Shown piece after piece: positions 16,521 through 25,295 of a DNA stretch of 64,000 nucleotides. Numbering within the stretch: position 1 is the stretch's first letter; each line of letters starts with the position of its first letter. The stretch is taken from assembly GCF_005930975.1 (NCBI RefSeq), contig NZ_VBSE01000043.1, forward strand, positions 62,001-126,000. Reading direction: 5' to 3'. Origin of the DNA: Apilactobacillus kunkeei (lineage in GTDB: Bacteria; Bacillota; Bacilli; Lactobacillales; Lactobacillaceae). The notes under the pieces were generated by a model. It was not told the DNA's origin. It was given only the letters and a program-made list of their open reading frames with translations, and ran no database searches. Position numbers and translations under genes: made by a program.

Positions 16521-17489
16521 TTATTTGTTAATGTTTCTTAAAGCTAGTGAACCAGCACCAATAACTCCAGCATCATTACCTAATTGAGCTAAACGAATCT
16601 TGGTAGAATCTCTAACAGGTCTAAATGCATTTTCTTGGAAGTACTTTGTTGTTGGTTGCAATAGTGTATTTCCGGCGTTTGAAACACCACCACCGATAAC
16701 AATGTTGTCAGGGTTCAATGTGTTACCGACGTTAGCTAATGCAAGACCTAAGTAATAACATACATGATCTACAACTTGGTTTGCAAAAATATCACCATTA
16801 TCAGCTAGGAAGAAAACAACTTTTGAAGTTACTTCTTCACCAGAGTTAATCATTTCTTTTAGTCTTGATTGGCCAGTAAATTCACTTGAAAGGTTCTTAG
16901 CAACCTTAACAACACCAGTAGCTGATGCGTATTGTTCTAGACAACCGCGCTTACCACAAGTACATTCGAATCCACCAGGTTCAACAGTAATATGACCAAT
17001 TTCACCAGCACCACCGTTAACACCATGAGCTAATTCACCGTTAACGATAACACCTCCACCAACACCAGTTCCTAATGTCACGAATACAACGTCTGAATCC
17101 TTACTTCCGGCACCTTTCCAGTATTCACCAAGTGAAGCAACGTTAGCATCGTTATCTAAAGCAAATGGTAATCCTAATGCCTTTTCGATTTGATCCTTAA
17201 TATGTTGGGTAGTCTTCCAGTTTAGGTTGTAAGCCCCAATTACAGTACCTTCCTCACGGTTTACTGAACCTGGAGTTCCCATTCCAATTCCAATAAAGTC
17301 GTCAATTTTATGATCAGAGTCCTCCATCTTTTTTGCGATAGAGTTAATGATATTTGGAACAATATTTTCTCCGTTAGCGCTTACATCGGTGGTAATAGCC
17401 CACTTATCTAAGATTTCACCGCTATCAGTTAGGAATGCCAACTTAGTTGTTGTACCTCCTAAATCGATTCCAATTAACTTACGTACCAT
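16521..17489 (-). CDS. glcK: Glucokinase (ROK family)
   Basis: GlcK phosphorylates free glucose with ATP. The N-terminal phosphate loop IGIDLGGTTTKLAF, the EIGHITVEPGG segment and the ROK zinc motif CTCGKRGCLEQYAS are intact. GTGVGGGVIVNGEL forms the adenosine site. Length 322 is normal. In a heterofermenter without phosphofructokinase this enzyme would feed the phosphoketolase pathway through glucose-6-phosphate. The start ATG follows TTAGGAGG. It lies 24 bases after yqgQ. Confidence 0.96.
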   Translation of the reverse strand: MVRKLIGIDLGGTTTKLAFLTDSGEILDKWAITTDVSANGENIVPNIINSIAKKMEDSDHKIDDFIGIGMGTPGSVNREEGTVIGAYNLNWKTTQHIKDQIEKALGLPFALDNDANVASLGEYWKGAGSKDSDVVFVTLGTGVGGGVIVNGELAHGVNGGAGEIGHITVEPGGFECTCGKRGCLEQYASATGVVKVAKNLSSEFTGQSRLKEMINSGEEVTSKVVFFLADNGDIFANQVVDHVCYYLGLALANVGNTLNPDNIVIGGGVSNAGNTLLQPTTKYFQENAFRPVRDSTKIRLAQLGNDAGVIGAGSLALRNINK

Positions 17490-17513
17490 TTTAGTTTCCT
17501 CCTAAAAATTGTA

Positions 17514-17711
17514 TTATTTCTTTTCTTCGATTCCATGTTCATGTTTTAATACAAGCTTTGCCTGTATGAACTCTTCTTTATTTACAAGTCCGGCATCGTG
17601 TAGATGATCAAGCTCTAATGCCATGACCTCAATATCCCACAATCTTTTACCAACGTAAACATAGATTCCAAATTTCTTTAAAAGTTGTTGAACATCATAC
17701 AACGTCTTCAT
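17514..17711 (-). CDS. yqgQ: YqgQ family protein (DUF910)
   Basis: A 65-residue protein starting MKTLYDVQQLLKKFGIYVYVG, with KRLWDIEVMALELDHLHDAGL in the middle. This matches the YqgQ family, which accompanies glcK in Bacillus and lactobacilli. Function is unknown; the compact three-helix fold may bind nucleic acid, but nothing here proves that. ATG 17711 is preferred to an upstream start in the same frame because AGGA/GGGA is well spaced and the family begins here. Confidence 0.85.
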   Translation of the reverse strand: MKTLYDVQQLLKKFGIYVYVGKRLWDIEVMALELDHLHDAGLVNKEEFIQAKLVLKHEHGIEEKK

Positions 17712-17741
17712 TTTCCCACATCCTAACAAAAAATGCACTAA

Positions 17742-18452
17742 TTAATTTGCAAAATAACCAGTTTTTAAGCAAAAATATGCAAATACAATCAACACAATCA
17801 ATGCAAATATCTTCTTCAATATTGGAATTTTAAATTCTGATGGCAATCCAACAACATATGGTAATAAGAAACCGGCAATTAAACCACCAATATGCCCCAC
17901 TATATCAATATCAGGAGACATTAAATCGAATCCAATGTTTAAGACGATTAGTAATAGAAAACTTTGTGACATTCTTCTGACATACATATTATCATGAAAA
18001 GTTTCTCCTAACATCAAAAAGACACCGAATAATCCGAAAATGGCGGTACTTGCTCCGGCACTTGCACCATTTGAAAATGCAAATCCAGCGATGTTACCAA
18101 ATATTCCTGATAACATAAAAATCACAAGAAATCTAATGTGTCCAAAAATCTTTTCAAGCTGAATCCCTACATAGTACAAACTAATTCCGTTCATTAAAAT
18201 ATGTAGAAATGATAGATGAATAAATATTGGTGTAATGAATCTCCACCATTGTCCAAATTGAACTAATGGACGATACATTGCACCATAATTAATAATTGCA
18301 TCCGTTGAATTGGTAACAATGCCAAATACATATACGAATATAATTACTGCAAGAATCCCTTCAGTAATAAAAGGAACATCATCTATTTTTCGATATAAAC
18401 GGTTATTTGAAATTTGAGTGAATAATTGTTTCAACTTGTTGATCAAACTCAT
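17742..18452 (-). CDS. Rhomboid family intramembrane serine protease
   Basis: 236 residues with six or seven predicted transmembrane helices. The catalytic serine lies in GASTAIFGL and the partner histidine in VGHIGGLIAG; HILMNGISLYYVG holds the conserved HxxxN motif in the second helix. It cleaves membrane proteins inside the bilayer; the Bacillus relative is YqgP/GluP, encoded in the same neighbourhood. The gene begins 50 bases inside the end of fthC, with a weak ribosome site (GGAAAG), so translation is probably coupled. A later TTG start cannot be excluded. Confidence 0.9.
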   Translation of the reverse strand: MSLINKLKQLFTQISNNRLYRKIDDVPFITEGILAVIIFVYVFGIVTNSTDAIINYGAMYRPLVQFGQWWRFITPIFIHLSFLHILMNGISLYYVGIQLEKIFGHIRFLVIFMLSGIFGNIAGFAFSNGASAGASTAIFGLFGVFLMLGETFHDNMYVRRMSQSFLLLIVLNIGFDLMSPDIDIVGHIGGLIAGFLLPYVVGLPSEFKIPILKKIFALIVLIVFAYFCLKTGYFAN

Positions 18453-18945
18453 CTACTTTCCATATTGATTTTTCATACATTCTAATTCTATCAGCAATTG
18501 CAACAGTATTTCCAGGATAATCAACCAAAATCCGATCATAGTATCCGCCACCATAACCAAGTCGATTATTATTAGTCATATCAAAAGCCATCCCCGGAAC
18601 AATCAATAGATCAATATCATTAACGTCAACAACTTGCCCATCAATTGGTTCAGAAATTCCCATTTTATTAACGGATAATTTAGTTTCATGATTATATTCA
18701 ATGAAATCCATATCCCTCTTATTAATTACCTTGGGAACGTAAACTTTTTTGTTATCAAATAAAGCTTTTTTGATGATTGGACTAGTATCAATCTCTATAT
18801 CAGTACTAAGCGTTACTCCAATTGAGGTAGCCGCTACCCACTCATTAGTTTCAAACAACTGATTATATAAATATTGTACATCTTCTCTATTATCTAAATT
18901 TTTAAGTTTATCTAAAATTTTACTTCTAACTGCTGATTTATCCAT
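18403..18945 (-). CDS. fthC: 5-formyltetrahydrofolate cyclo-ligase
   Basis: This enzyme (YqgN) converts 5-formyl- to 5,10-methenyl-tetrahydrofolate with ATP. The family signature LGYGGGYYDRIL is present near residue 130, with IDLLIVPGMAFD before it and a basic KSAVRSKILDKL N-terminus. Length 180 is typical. It is preceded by GGGAAGTG and begins only 25 bases past the rpmG terminator, so the source of its transcript is unclear (TTTAAA-17-TATATT inside the terminator is a weak candidate). Confidence 0.93.
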   Translation of the reverse strand: MDKSAVRSKILDKLKNLDNREDVQYLYNQLFETNEWVAATSIGVTLSTDIEIDTSPIIKKALFDNKKVYVPKVINKRDMDFIEYNHETKLSVNKMGISEPIDGQVVDVNDIDLLIVPGMAFDMTNNNRLGYGGGYYDRILVDYPGNTVAIADRIRMYEKSIWKVDEFDQQVETIIHSNFK

Positions 18946-18970
18946 CTATTCACTTCCCAGAATATAAAAA

Positions 18971-19000
18971 AAGGATTTGGGCCTTTAAACCCGAATCCTT
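18971..19000 (-). terminator. Intrinsic terminator of rpmG
   Basis: AAGGATTCGGG pairs with CCCAAATCCTT (one mismatch) around a TTTAAAGG loop, then TTTTTTTATATT on the minus strand. The stem starts within the rpmG stop codon. Confidence 0.8.
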
Positions 19001-19148
19001 ATTTTGTTTCACGATGTAATGTAACTTTTCTTTCACGTGGACAGTATTTCTTCAATTCCAAACGATCAGGGTTGTTACGACGACTCTTAGTTGATAAGTA
19101 ATTACGTTCGTGACATTCTGTACATTCTAAAGTAATGTGTACTCTCAT
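18999..19148 (-). CDS. rpmG: Ribosomal protein L33
   Basis: A 49-residue L33: [19 protein letters not shown], then [27 protein letters not shown]. The first zinc pair CTEC is present, but the second pair is CPRE, so one of the four zinc cysteines is missing; this form is common in lactobacilli. Start ATG at 19148 has TTGGAGGTG upstream. The place upstream of fthC (yqgN) agrees with the rpmGA position in Bacillus. Confidence 0.95.
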   Translation of the reverse strand: MRVHITLECTECHERNYLSTKSRRNNPDRLELKKYCPRERKVTLHRETK

Positions 19149-19257
19149 CTTAGTTACACCTCCAAGTTAGTTGTATTTTTAATTTTTATATAAACAACTT
19201 TCAACTCTTAATATATTATCATTTTTTCTTTGATTTGACCAGAGTTTATATAAATAT

Positions 19258-19279
19258 TGTTAAGGAAAATTACTTAACA
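19258..19279 (-). terminator. Weak hairpin after pbpA
   Basis: TGTTAAG, eight- to nine-base loop, CTTAACA, then ATATTTATAT on the minus strand. The T-tract is poor, so termination may be partial. Confidence 0.4.
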
Positions 19280-19283
19280 GCAA

Positions 19284-21347
19284 TTAATTCAAGCCACTGT
19301 CAGATTGAACATACTTCCAATAAGCTTGATAAATTTTCTGAGCTAAGTCAATATTATTGCTTTCTGCATTACTTGGCAAGTTTGGAATCGCTACTACAAC
19401 TACCACTTGTGGATTATCTGAAGGAGCAAATGATCCTAAACTCAAAGTAACGGTTTCAACTGGTTTTGAACCCTTCTTTCCACTTGAGTAAAATGTTTGA
19501 GCAGTACCAGTCTTAGCTGAAATCGAAGGTTTAACAGTATTTAAAGTAATACCTGTTCTGTATTCAGAAGTACCATGAACCACTTTGTAGAAACCATCAG
19601 TAACCACTTTTCTTTGTGCTGCTGTCATATCAATCTTGTTAAGGACAGTTGGTGTAACAGTGTACTTAACTCGACCTAACTTACCACTCTTATTTGAAGC
19701 ACGAATACTTTGAACAATATGAGGTTCAATTCTGTATCCACCATTAGCAATTGTAGAAATGTATTGAGCAACCTGCATTGGCGTGTATGCATCATAGTTA
19801 CCGTATGATAAATCGAGTGCCTTACCAATATTTGCTGAACCACTAGGACCTTGAATACCCTTTGTTTCACCAGGTAGGTCAATTCCTGTGTATACACCTA
19901 AACCGAATTGATTGAAGTAACCTCTCATAATATTGAAGACATCTGGATTCATTGTTAATGCTCCACCCTCAACGTAATTGAACTTAGCTTCTTTCATCGC
20001 TAGCTGCATCATGTAAGAGTTTGATGAAACTTCAAGAGCAGTTGAAGCGTCAAGCGCAATATCATGGTTACCAGCTTGGTTAAACCATGATGCCTTTCTA
20101 ATTCCACCAGTTAAAATTGGCTTATCAGTTAAAGTGGAATTGGTTGGTGTGATGACCTTATCCATTAATGCACCAGAAATCATCGCACCCTTAACAACAG
20201 AACCCATAACAATCGAACTGTTAATAGTTCCAAGAGCATTTGGAGTTTCTTTTCCTGTTTCAGGATCACGACTAACTCCTGCTAAACCAATAATTCCACC
20301 AGTATTAGGATTCATAACAACTGCATATGCACCTGTTGAATTACCAGTGCCTTGATCAGCTTCTTCTACCAATGATTGTATCTTCTTTTCAAATTCCGAG
20401 TTAATGGTTAATTGAAGATTATCACCCTTTTGACCACCATATTGTTTGACAGCTTTATCCAAGCTTCCGCCTTTGATTAAAGTTTGTGATTTGGAACCAC
20501 GCAAAGTAGATTCATATTTTTCTTCTAAATAACTTTGACCAACACTATCATTTCTGGAGTAACCTTCTGCCAATAGTGTATTGATTCTATCACTTGGTAA
20601 ACCAACTTTTTCAGAAGAAACTGTTCCAACAATACTTTGAATTGCATTTCCATTTGGATATTCTCTTGTCCAACTATCACCGATTTGTACACCTGGCATT
20701 TCATCTAAATGTTCACCAATTTCAGCAATTTCCTTATTAGTAACATTAGTTGTCTTAATGTATGTAGTTGATAGTTGATATGAACCACTCATTTTTTGGA
20801 AGATAGTTGCTGCATTCTTAGTATCTTTATCTGTACTGTATAATTTATCATTCATTACTTTTTGAAGTTCTAAAGCATATTCTTCACTAGTACTTGCACC
20901 CTTAGGGAAAGTAATACTGGAGCTTACTTTCTTAAGGTTATCAGCATTAGCTAAATAAAAGTCAGCTTCTTGACGAGGAGTTAATGCTGAACTGTCAACA
21001 GTTAGATATTTACCCAATGTGTTGGCAATTTTATATAAATCAGCACTAGTTACTGATAGTCCCTTAGTGTATTGAATAGCTTGGTGGGCTTTGTTTCCAA
21101 CAAGGACACGACCGGTAGAATCGTAAATCATCCCTCTTTGAACATTTCCATACTTGACGGAATTATCAGATCTGCTAACTTCAGCCTTATATTGGTTTCC
21201 ATTAACAACCTGTAAATAACCTAACTGGATTATTAGAATGGCAAATAGCACCCCAACAACCGTCAGAATAATATTTAATCTAAATGGTACCTTTGAATTT
21301 TCCCCACGATCACTGTGGTGGAATATTTTTTGCAAAAAACTATTCAA
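19284..21347 (-). CDS. pbpA: Class B penicillin-binding protein 2 (elongasome transpeptidase)
   Basis: This is a monofunctional D,D-transpeptidase that cross-links peptidoglycan during side-wall growth. One transmembrane helix (about 25-48) anchors it; the dimerisation domain follows (about 60-320). The penicillin-binding domain has SVVK (active Ser), the SSN motif in VSSNSYM and KTGT near residue 590. Length 687. The neighbourhood (rpmG, fthC, rhomboid, yqgQ, glcK) matches the Bacillus pbpA (yqgF) region. Start is TTG, about ten bases after AAGGAG. It is divergent from yfhO. Confidence 0.92.
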   Translation of the reverse strand: MNSFLQKIFHHSDRGENSKVPFRLNIILTVVGVLFAILIIQLGYLQVVNGNQYKAEVSRSDNSVKYGNVQRGMIYDSTGRVLVGNKAHQAIQYTKGLSVTSADLYKIANTLGKYLTVDSSALTPRQEADFYLANADNLKKVSSSITFPKGASTSEEYALELQKVMNDKLYSTDKDTKNAATIFQKMSGSYQLSTTYIKTTNVTNKEIAEIGEHLDEMPGVQIGDSWTREYPNGNAIQSIVGTVSSEKVGLPSDRINTLLAEGYSRNDSVGQSYLEEKYESTLRGSKSQTLIKGGSLDKAVKQYGGQKGDNLQLTINSEFEKKIQSLVEEADQGTGNSTGAYAVVMNPNTGGIIGLAGVSRDPETGKETPNALGTINSSIVMGSVVKGAMISGALMDKVITPTNSTLTDKPILTGGIRKASWFNQAGNHDIALDASTALEVSSNSYMMQLAMKEAKFNYVEGGALTMNPDVFNIMRGYFNQFGLGVYTGIDLPGETKGIQGPSGSANIGKALDLSYGNYDAYTPMQVAQYISTIANGGYRIEPHIVQSIRASNKSGKLGRVKYTVTPTVLNKIDMTAAQRKVVTDGFYKVVHGTSEYRTGITLNTVKPSISAKTGTAQTFYSSGKKGSKPVETVTLSLGSFAPSDNPQVVVVVAIPNLPSNAESNNIDLAQKIYQAYWKYVQSDSGLN

Positions 21348-21399
21348 AACAATCTAACTCCTTAATTATTATATGTTAATCAGTCATTTGGTCTGGTTT

Positions 21400-21428
21400 A
21401 TTGTATACTATAGTTGGTTACTTTATAA
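21400..21428 (-). promoter_or_regulatory. Promoter of pbpA
   Basis: TTATAA, 17 bases, TACAAT on the minus strand. It overlaps the plus-strand promoter of yfhO almost base for base. Confidence 0.5.
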
Positions 21429-21429
21429 G
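21401..21429 (+). promoter_or_regulatory. Promoter of yfhO
   Basis: TTGTAT, 17 bases, TATAAG on the plus strand, about 20 bases before the yfhO ribosome site TAGGAAG. A TATACT within the spacer is an alternative -10. Confidence 0.45.
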
Positions 21430-21459
21430 TAATAATAAAATACATAGGAAGTATTAACT

Positions 21460-24060
21460 ATGATTAACTCAATAGAAAAAATCATAAAAAAACACCGCTT
21501 ATACTTATTAAGCTTCTTTGTTCCATTTATTATTATGTCATGTTACTTTGCTTACCGCAATATGTTTCCATTTGGAAATAGTAGTATTTTGACTGTAGAC
21601 CTAGGTCAACAATATGTAGATTTATTCGCATATTTCCGTCGAACAATTTTAACTTTAAACCTACATAGCATATTATACTCATTTTCAAACGGATATGGTG
21701 GAGAAATGATTGGAATCTGGGCATATTACTTACTAAGCCCCATTAATATCATTTTATTAATCATCCCTGCAAAGTTTATCAACTTTGCAATTCTCCTAAT
21801 AACACTATTTAAATATGGCTTATCTGGATTAACTTTCAGCATTTTTTTAAAGTATAAAGGCCTAAAAAAAGATTTAATAATTTTATCAATGGCAATCGCA
21901 TATGCTCTTAACGGATGGATGATTGCTAATCAGTTAAATGTAATGTGGTTAGATGGTGTTATCATCCTACCAATTATCATCATGGGTATTGATAGAATCT
22001 TTAAGATTAATAAATATAGCCTATTCATTGTTAGCTACACCTCAATGCTAATCATTAACTACTATATTGCTTACATGATTACAATTTTTTCTGTTATCTA
22101 TGTAATTGGAAAGTTACTAATTGATGATAATACCTTCAAGATACGTTTTAAAAGGTTACTATCTATCAGCGTAAGTTACTTTGTATCTTTACTGCTTTCT
22201 GCATTCATATTTTTGCCAAACCTAATAGAACTAAAAAACGGTAAAGGAGCTTATACACTATCAACATTCAAGTGGAAAGTTGAATATAATCCTTTAAAAA
22301 TGATTAGTAAACTTTTCGATGGCAGCTTCAACTTTTCTCAAATGCCAAGTGGTTATCCTAACATCTTTGTAGGCGCCATTACTGTAATTGGTTTTATAAT
22401 ATTCTTCTGCAATAAGCAAATTATGTTAAAACGTAAAATCATTGCATTAATCATTACAGCTATTTTAATTGTATCTATGTTCTTTGAACCATTAGATTTA
22501 GTATGGCACGCAATGCAATTTCCAATTTGGTATCCTTACCGTTTTTCATTTATTTTTTGTTTCTGGATTATATATATCGCAGCAATTGGTCTGGATAAAC
22601 AAACTGGACACATTAAAACCAAAGAAATAATTGTCTCCGGTATTATTTTAGTTGCTGGATTAATTTATACAGCTATAAACATCAATCTCTTTAGCTATAT
22701 GTCATTAACAAAATATTTAATTTCATTAGCATTTGTAGCAATCAGTTTTATTGTCATTCACGTATCAAATAAAGACAATAAATACTACCTACTATGCTTA
22801 GTAGTTATTACAATTGGTGATACAGGGCTTAATGCTTTTAACTCCTTAAACGCCATTAGTTATGTATCAAATGATGATTATATGAAGTACACCGAAACTT
22901 TAAATCATCACGTGAATGATATTAAACTAAAGGACAACAGTTTATATCGTATTAGTAAGGACTTTTACAGAACCAGAGATGATCCTATTGAATCAAATTT
23001 TTATAGCGGTTCTACATTCTCATCAACACTTAGAAAATCAACTCCTGATTTCAATCAAAAGATTGGTAACGCATATACCACTGGATCAATTGATTATTCA
23101 AACGGAACCATCGTAACGGACTCATTACTTTCATTCAAATACTTTATCAATACAATTAATTACAATAAAACATATCCAATGATTCAAAAAAGCAGTACTC
23201 GTTATGATATTGTTAATAATGATGTTCAAAAGATTGATATTTTCCAAACCTTTAAATCCAACAATGCATTCCCAATTCTTTACACATCCTCTGGCAACGT
23301 CTTCTCAAAAATCATTGCATCAGATCCTATCAAATTTCAAAACTCTATGGTAAAACAAGTCACCGGAAAAAATAGTGATGTGTTCAATGAAAAAATACAC
23401 TACACTATTCTTTCCGAAAATACAAACCCACTAACAGAATTAAACAACCAGGTGATTGCGAAAAACAATTTACTAAAAGATGGTGAAATCATAATTAAAT
23501 ATAAGCACCAAAAAGGAATGGTGCCATATTTGATTGTTCCTGCATCAATGAATCAACAAAAATGTAGTATTAAAGTCAATGGCGAGGAATTAAACTTACC
23601 TAACGACTTTCAAAGCACTTTTGTTGTTAGTTTACCAAATAATAAGGATAACAAAATAAGCATTAAAGTATTAAACGGAAAAGTATATACTAATGAATTT
23701 AATATGGCATCCTTAAACCTATCTAAATTTCTAAATGAAACTAAAGCTATTAGAAACCAAAATAATCACATTAAACTAAATGGTAATACTGTTTCTGCTG
23801 ATATAAACGTACCTACAAAACGTACAGCCGTTGCAACATCAATTCCATATTCAAATGGATGGACTTTGACTGTGGACGGTAAGAAACATCCTATTAAAGT
23901 AATCAATGATGAATTCATTGGTTTTAATAATCTTTCAATTGGAAAACACAAAGTTAAATTATCGTTCTATCCCTCAGGATTAAACGATGGAATATTAATT
24001 TCATCATTAACCCTAATGTTTGTAATTGGATTTTATATCTGCAAGAAAAAAAGAAAATAA
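21460..24060 (+). CDS. yfhO: YfhO family polytopic membrane protein (GT-C-like glycosyltransferase)
   Basis: 866 residues. The first ~450 residues hold about a dozen transmembrane helices. A large extracytoplasmic region follows (about 470-830), ending in the typical IPYSNGWTLTVDGKKHPIK...FIGFNNLSIGKHKVKLSFYP module, and a last helix plus KKKRK tail. The conserved acidic motif near residue 47 (TVDLGQQYVDLF) is where GT-C enzymes bind the lipid-sugar donor. Bacillus YfhO and Listeria GtlB decorate lipoteichoic acid with sugars on the outer face; a similar role is likely. One of few plus-strand genes here. Confidence 0.88.
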   Translation: MINSIEKIIKKHRLYLLSFFVPFIIMSCYFAYRNMFPFGNSSILTVDLGQQYVDLFAYFRRTILTLNLHSILYSFSNGYGGEMIGIWAYYLLSPINIILLIIPAKFINFAILLITLFKYGLSGLTFSIFLKYKGLKKDLIILSMAIAYALNGWMIANQLNVMWLDGVIILPIIIMGIDRIFKINKYSLFIVSYTSMLIINYYIAYMITIFSVIYVIGKLLIDDNTFKIRFKRLLSISVSYFVSLLLSAFIFLPNLIELKNGKGAYTLSTFKWKVEYNPLKMISKLFDGSFNFSQMPSGYPNIFVGAITVIGFIIFFCNKQIMLKRKIIALIITAILIVSMFFEPLDLVWHAMQFPIWYPYRFSFIFCFWIIYIAAIGLDKQTGHIKTKEIIVSGIILVAGLIYTAININLFSYMSLTKYLISLAFVAISFIVIHVSNKDNKYYLLCLVVITIGDTGLNAFNSLNAISYVSNDDYMKYTETLNHHVNDIKLKDNSLYRISKDFYRTRDDPIESNFYSGSTFSSTLRKSTPDFNQKIGNAYTTGSIDYSNGTIVTDSLLSFKYFINTINYNKTYPMIQKSSTRYDIVNNDVQKIDIFQTFKSNNAFPILYTSSGNVFSKIIASDPIKFQNSMVKQVTGKNSDVFNEKIHYTILSENTNPLTELNNQVIAKNNLLKDGEIIIKYKHQKGMVPYLIVPASMNQQKCSIKVNGEELNLPNDFQSTFVVSLPNNKDNKISIKVLNGKVYTNEFNMASLNLSKFLNETKAIRNQNNHIKLNGNTVSADINVPTKRTAVATSIPYSNGWTLTVDGKKHPIKVINDEFIGFNNLSIGKHKVKLSFYPSGLNDGILISSLTLMFVIGFYICKKKRK

Positions 24061-24064
24061 AAAA

Positions 24065-24084
24065 GGACTCGACTAAACGAGTCC
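24065..24084. terminator. Bidirectional terminator (yfhO and pheST-mltG-udk-greA)
   Basis: GGACTCG, ACTAAA loop, CGAGTCC, flanked by AAAA and TTTT, so it works on both strands between the convergent yfhO (stop 24060) and greA (stop 24101). Confidence 0.9.
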
Positions 24085-24100
24085 TTTTTATTTTTAAAGA

Positions 24101-24577
24101 TTATTCAACAGAAATAATCTTAACTTTCATATCACCAGCAGGAATTTCAATAACAACTTCGTCATCCACCTTGTGGCCTAATAGCCCTTTAGCAATTGGT
24201 GAATCATTTGAAATTTTACCTTCCAATGGATCTGCTTCAGCAGCACCAACGATTTGGTAAGTCTCTGGGTCTTCATCTGGTAGTTCTTTAAAAGTAACCT
24301 TCTTACCAACATTTACCATATCACTTTCAACATCATCGTTATCAACAACGTCAGCATATTGCAACATGTGTTCTACAGTTGTAATACGACTTTCTAACAT
24401 ACTTTGTTCGTTCTTAGCAGATTCATATTCAGAATTTTCTGATAAATCACCATAACTTCTGGCAATCTTGATTCTTTCAATGATTTGTGGACGTTGATTT
24501 AATCTTAAATCTTCCAACTCAGCTTCAAGTTTTTGTTTACCTTCAAGTGTCATTGGATATCTTTCATCTTTAGCCAT
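24101..24577 (-). CDS. greA: Transcript cleavage factor GreA
   Basis: GreA rescues backtracked RNA polymerase by stimulating cleavage of the transcript 3' end. The N-terminal coiled coil (residues about 10-75) carries the acidic tip within the [19 protein letters not shown] stretch. The C-terminal FKBP-like domain ends [23 protein letters not shown]. Length 158 is standard. It is the last gene of the pheST-mltG-udk-greA transcript, 22 bases after udk. Confidence 0.97.
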   Translation of the reverse strand: MAKDERYPMTLEGKQKLEAELEDLRLNQRPQIIERIKIARSYGDLSENSEYESAKNEQSMLESRITTVEHMLQYADVVDNDDVESDMVNVGKKVTFKELPDEDPETYQIVGAAEADPLEGKISNDSPIAKGLLGHKVDDEVVIEIPAGDMKVKIISVE

Positions 24578-24599
24578 TATAAACTCCCCTTTAAATTAA

Positions 24600-25274
24600 T
24601 TAAATTGTTGTGTCAATATTATTGAAAACCTTGTTGTTACCATGTTTTACCAAGATAGATTGAATCTTAGTTGTTAATAAATCAATCGCAACTTGGTTCT
24701 TACCACCTTCTGGAACGATGATATCTGCGTAACGCTTACTTGGTTCAACAAACTGGTTGTACATTGGACGAACAGTCTCCAAATATTGTTGAATAACTTC
24801 ATCCAATGTTCTACCACGTTCCTTAGTATCTCTTTGAATTCTTCTTAGAATACGAATATCATCGTCAGTATCTACGAATACCTTAATGTCCATTAAATCT
24901 CTAAGGCGCTTGTCATCTAGGATTAAAATTCCTTCAAGGATGATAACATCACGTGGTTCTTGAGTAACTGTTTCAGTACTACGATTTAATTTAGTGTAGT
25001 CATAAACCGGCTTTTCAATTGCTTCATAGTTTAGAAGCTTATTCAAATGTTCTAGTAATAAGTCACTATCAAAAGCTAATGGATGATCGTAGTTAGTTTC
25101 TTCTCTTTCAGCCATTGTCTTATGTGATTGATCCTTGTAGTAAGAATCTTGTTGCAAAATCATAATTGAATGACCCAATAGTTGGTTAAAGATGGCACGA
25201 CTAACAGTAGTCTTACCACTACCTGAACCACCAGTAACACCAATAACAACGGGACGCTTTTTCTTTTCTACCAT
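24600..25274 (-). CDS. udk: Uridine kinase
   Basis: Udk phosphorylates uridine and cytidine in pyrimidine salvage. The P-loop [12 protein letters not shown] begins near residue 13. [14 protein letters not shown], the [13 protein letters not shown] motif and [10 protein letters not shown] follow, with the lid [18 protein letters not shown]. Length 224. The mltG-udk-greA order is conserved in lactobacilli. It is preceded by GGAGAG; no separate promoter was seen. Confidence 0.97.
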   Translation of the reverse strand: MVEKKKRPVVIGVTGGSGSGKTTVSRAIFNQLLGHSIMILQQDSYYKDQSHKTMAEREETNYDHPLAFDSDLLLEHLNKLLNYEAIEKPVYDYTKLNRSTETVTQEPRDVIILEGILILDDKRLRDLMDIKVFVDTDDDIRILRRIQRDTKERGRTLDEVIQQYLETVRPMYNQFVEPSKRYADIIVPEGGKNQVAIDLLTTKIQSILVKHGNNKVFNNIDTTI

Positions 25275-25295
25275 AATAATCTCTCCATAACCGAT

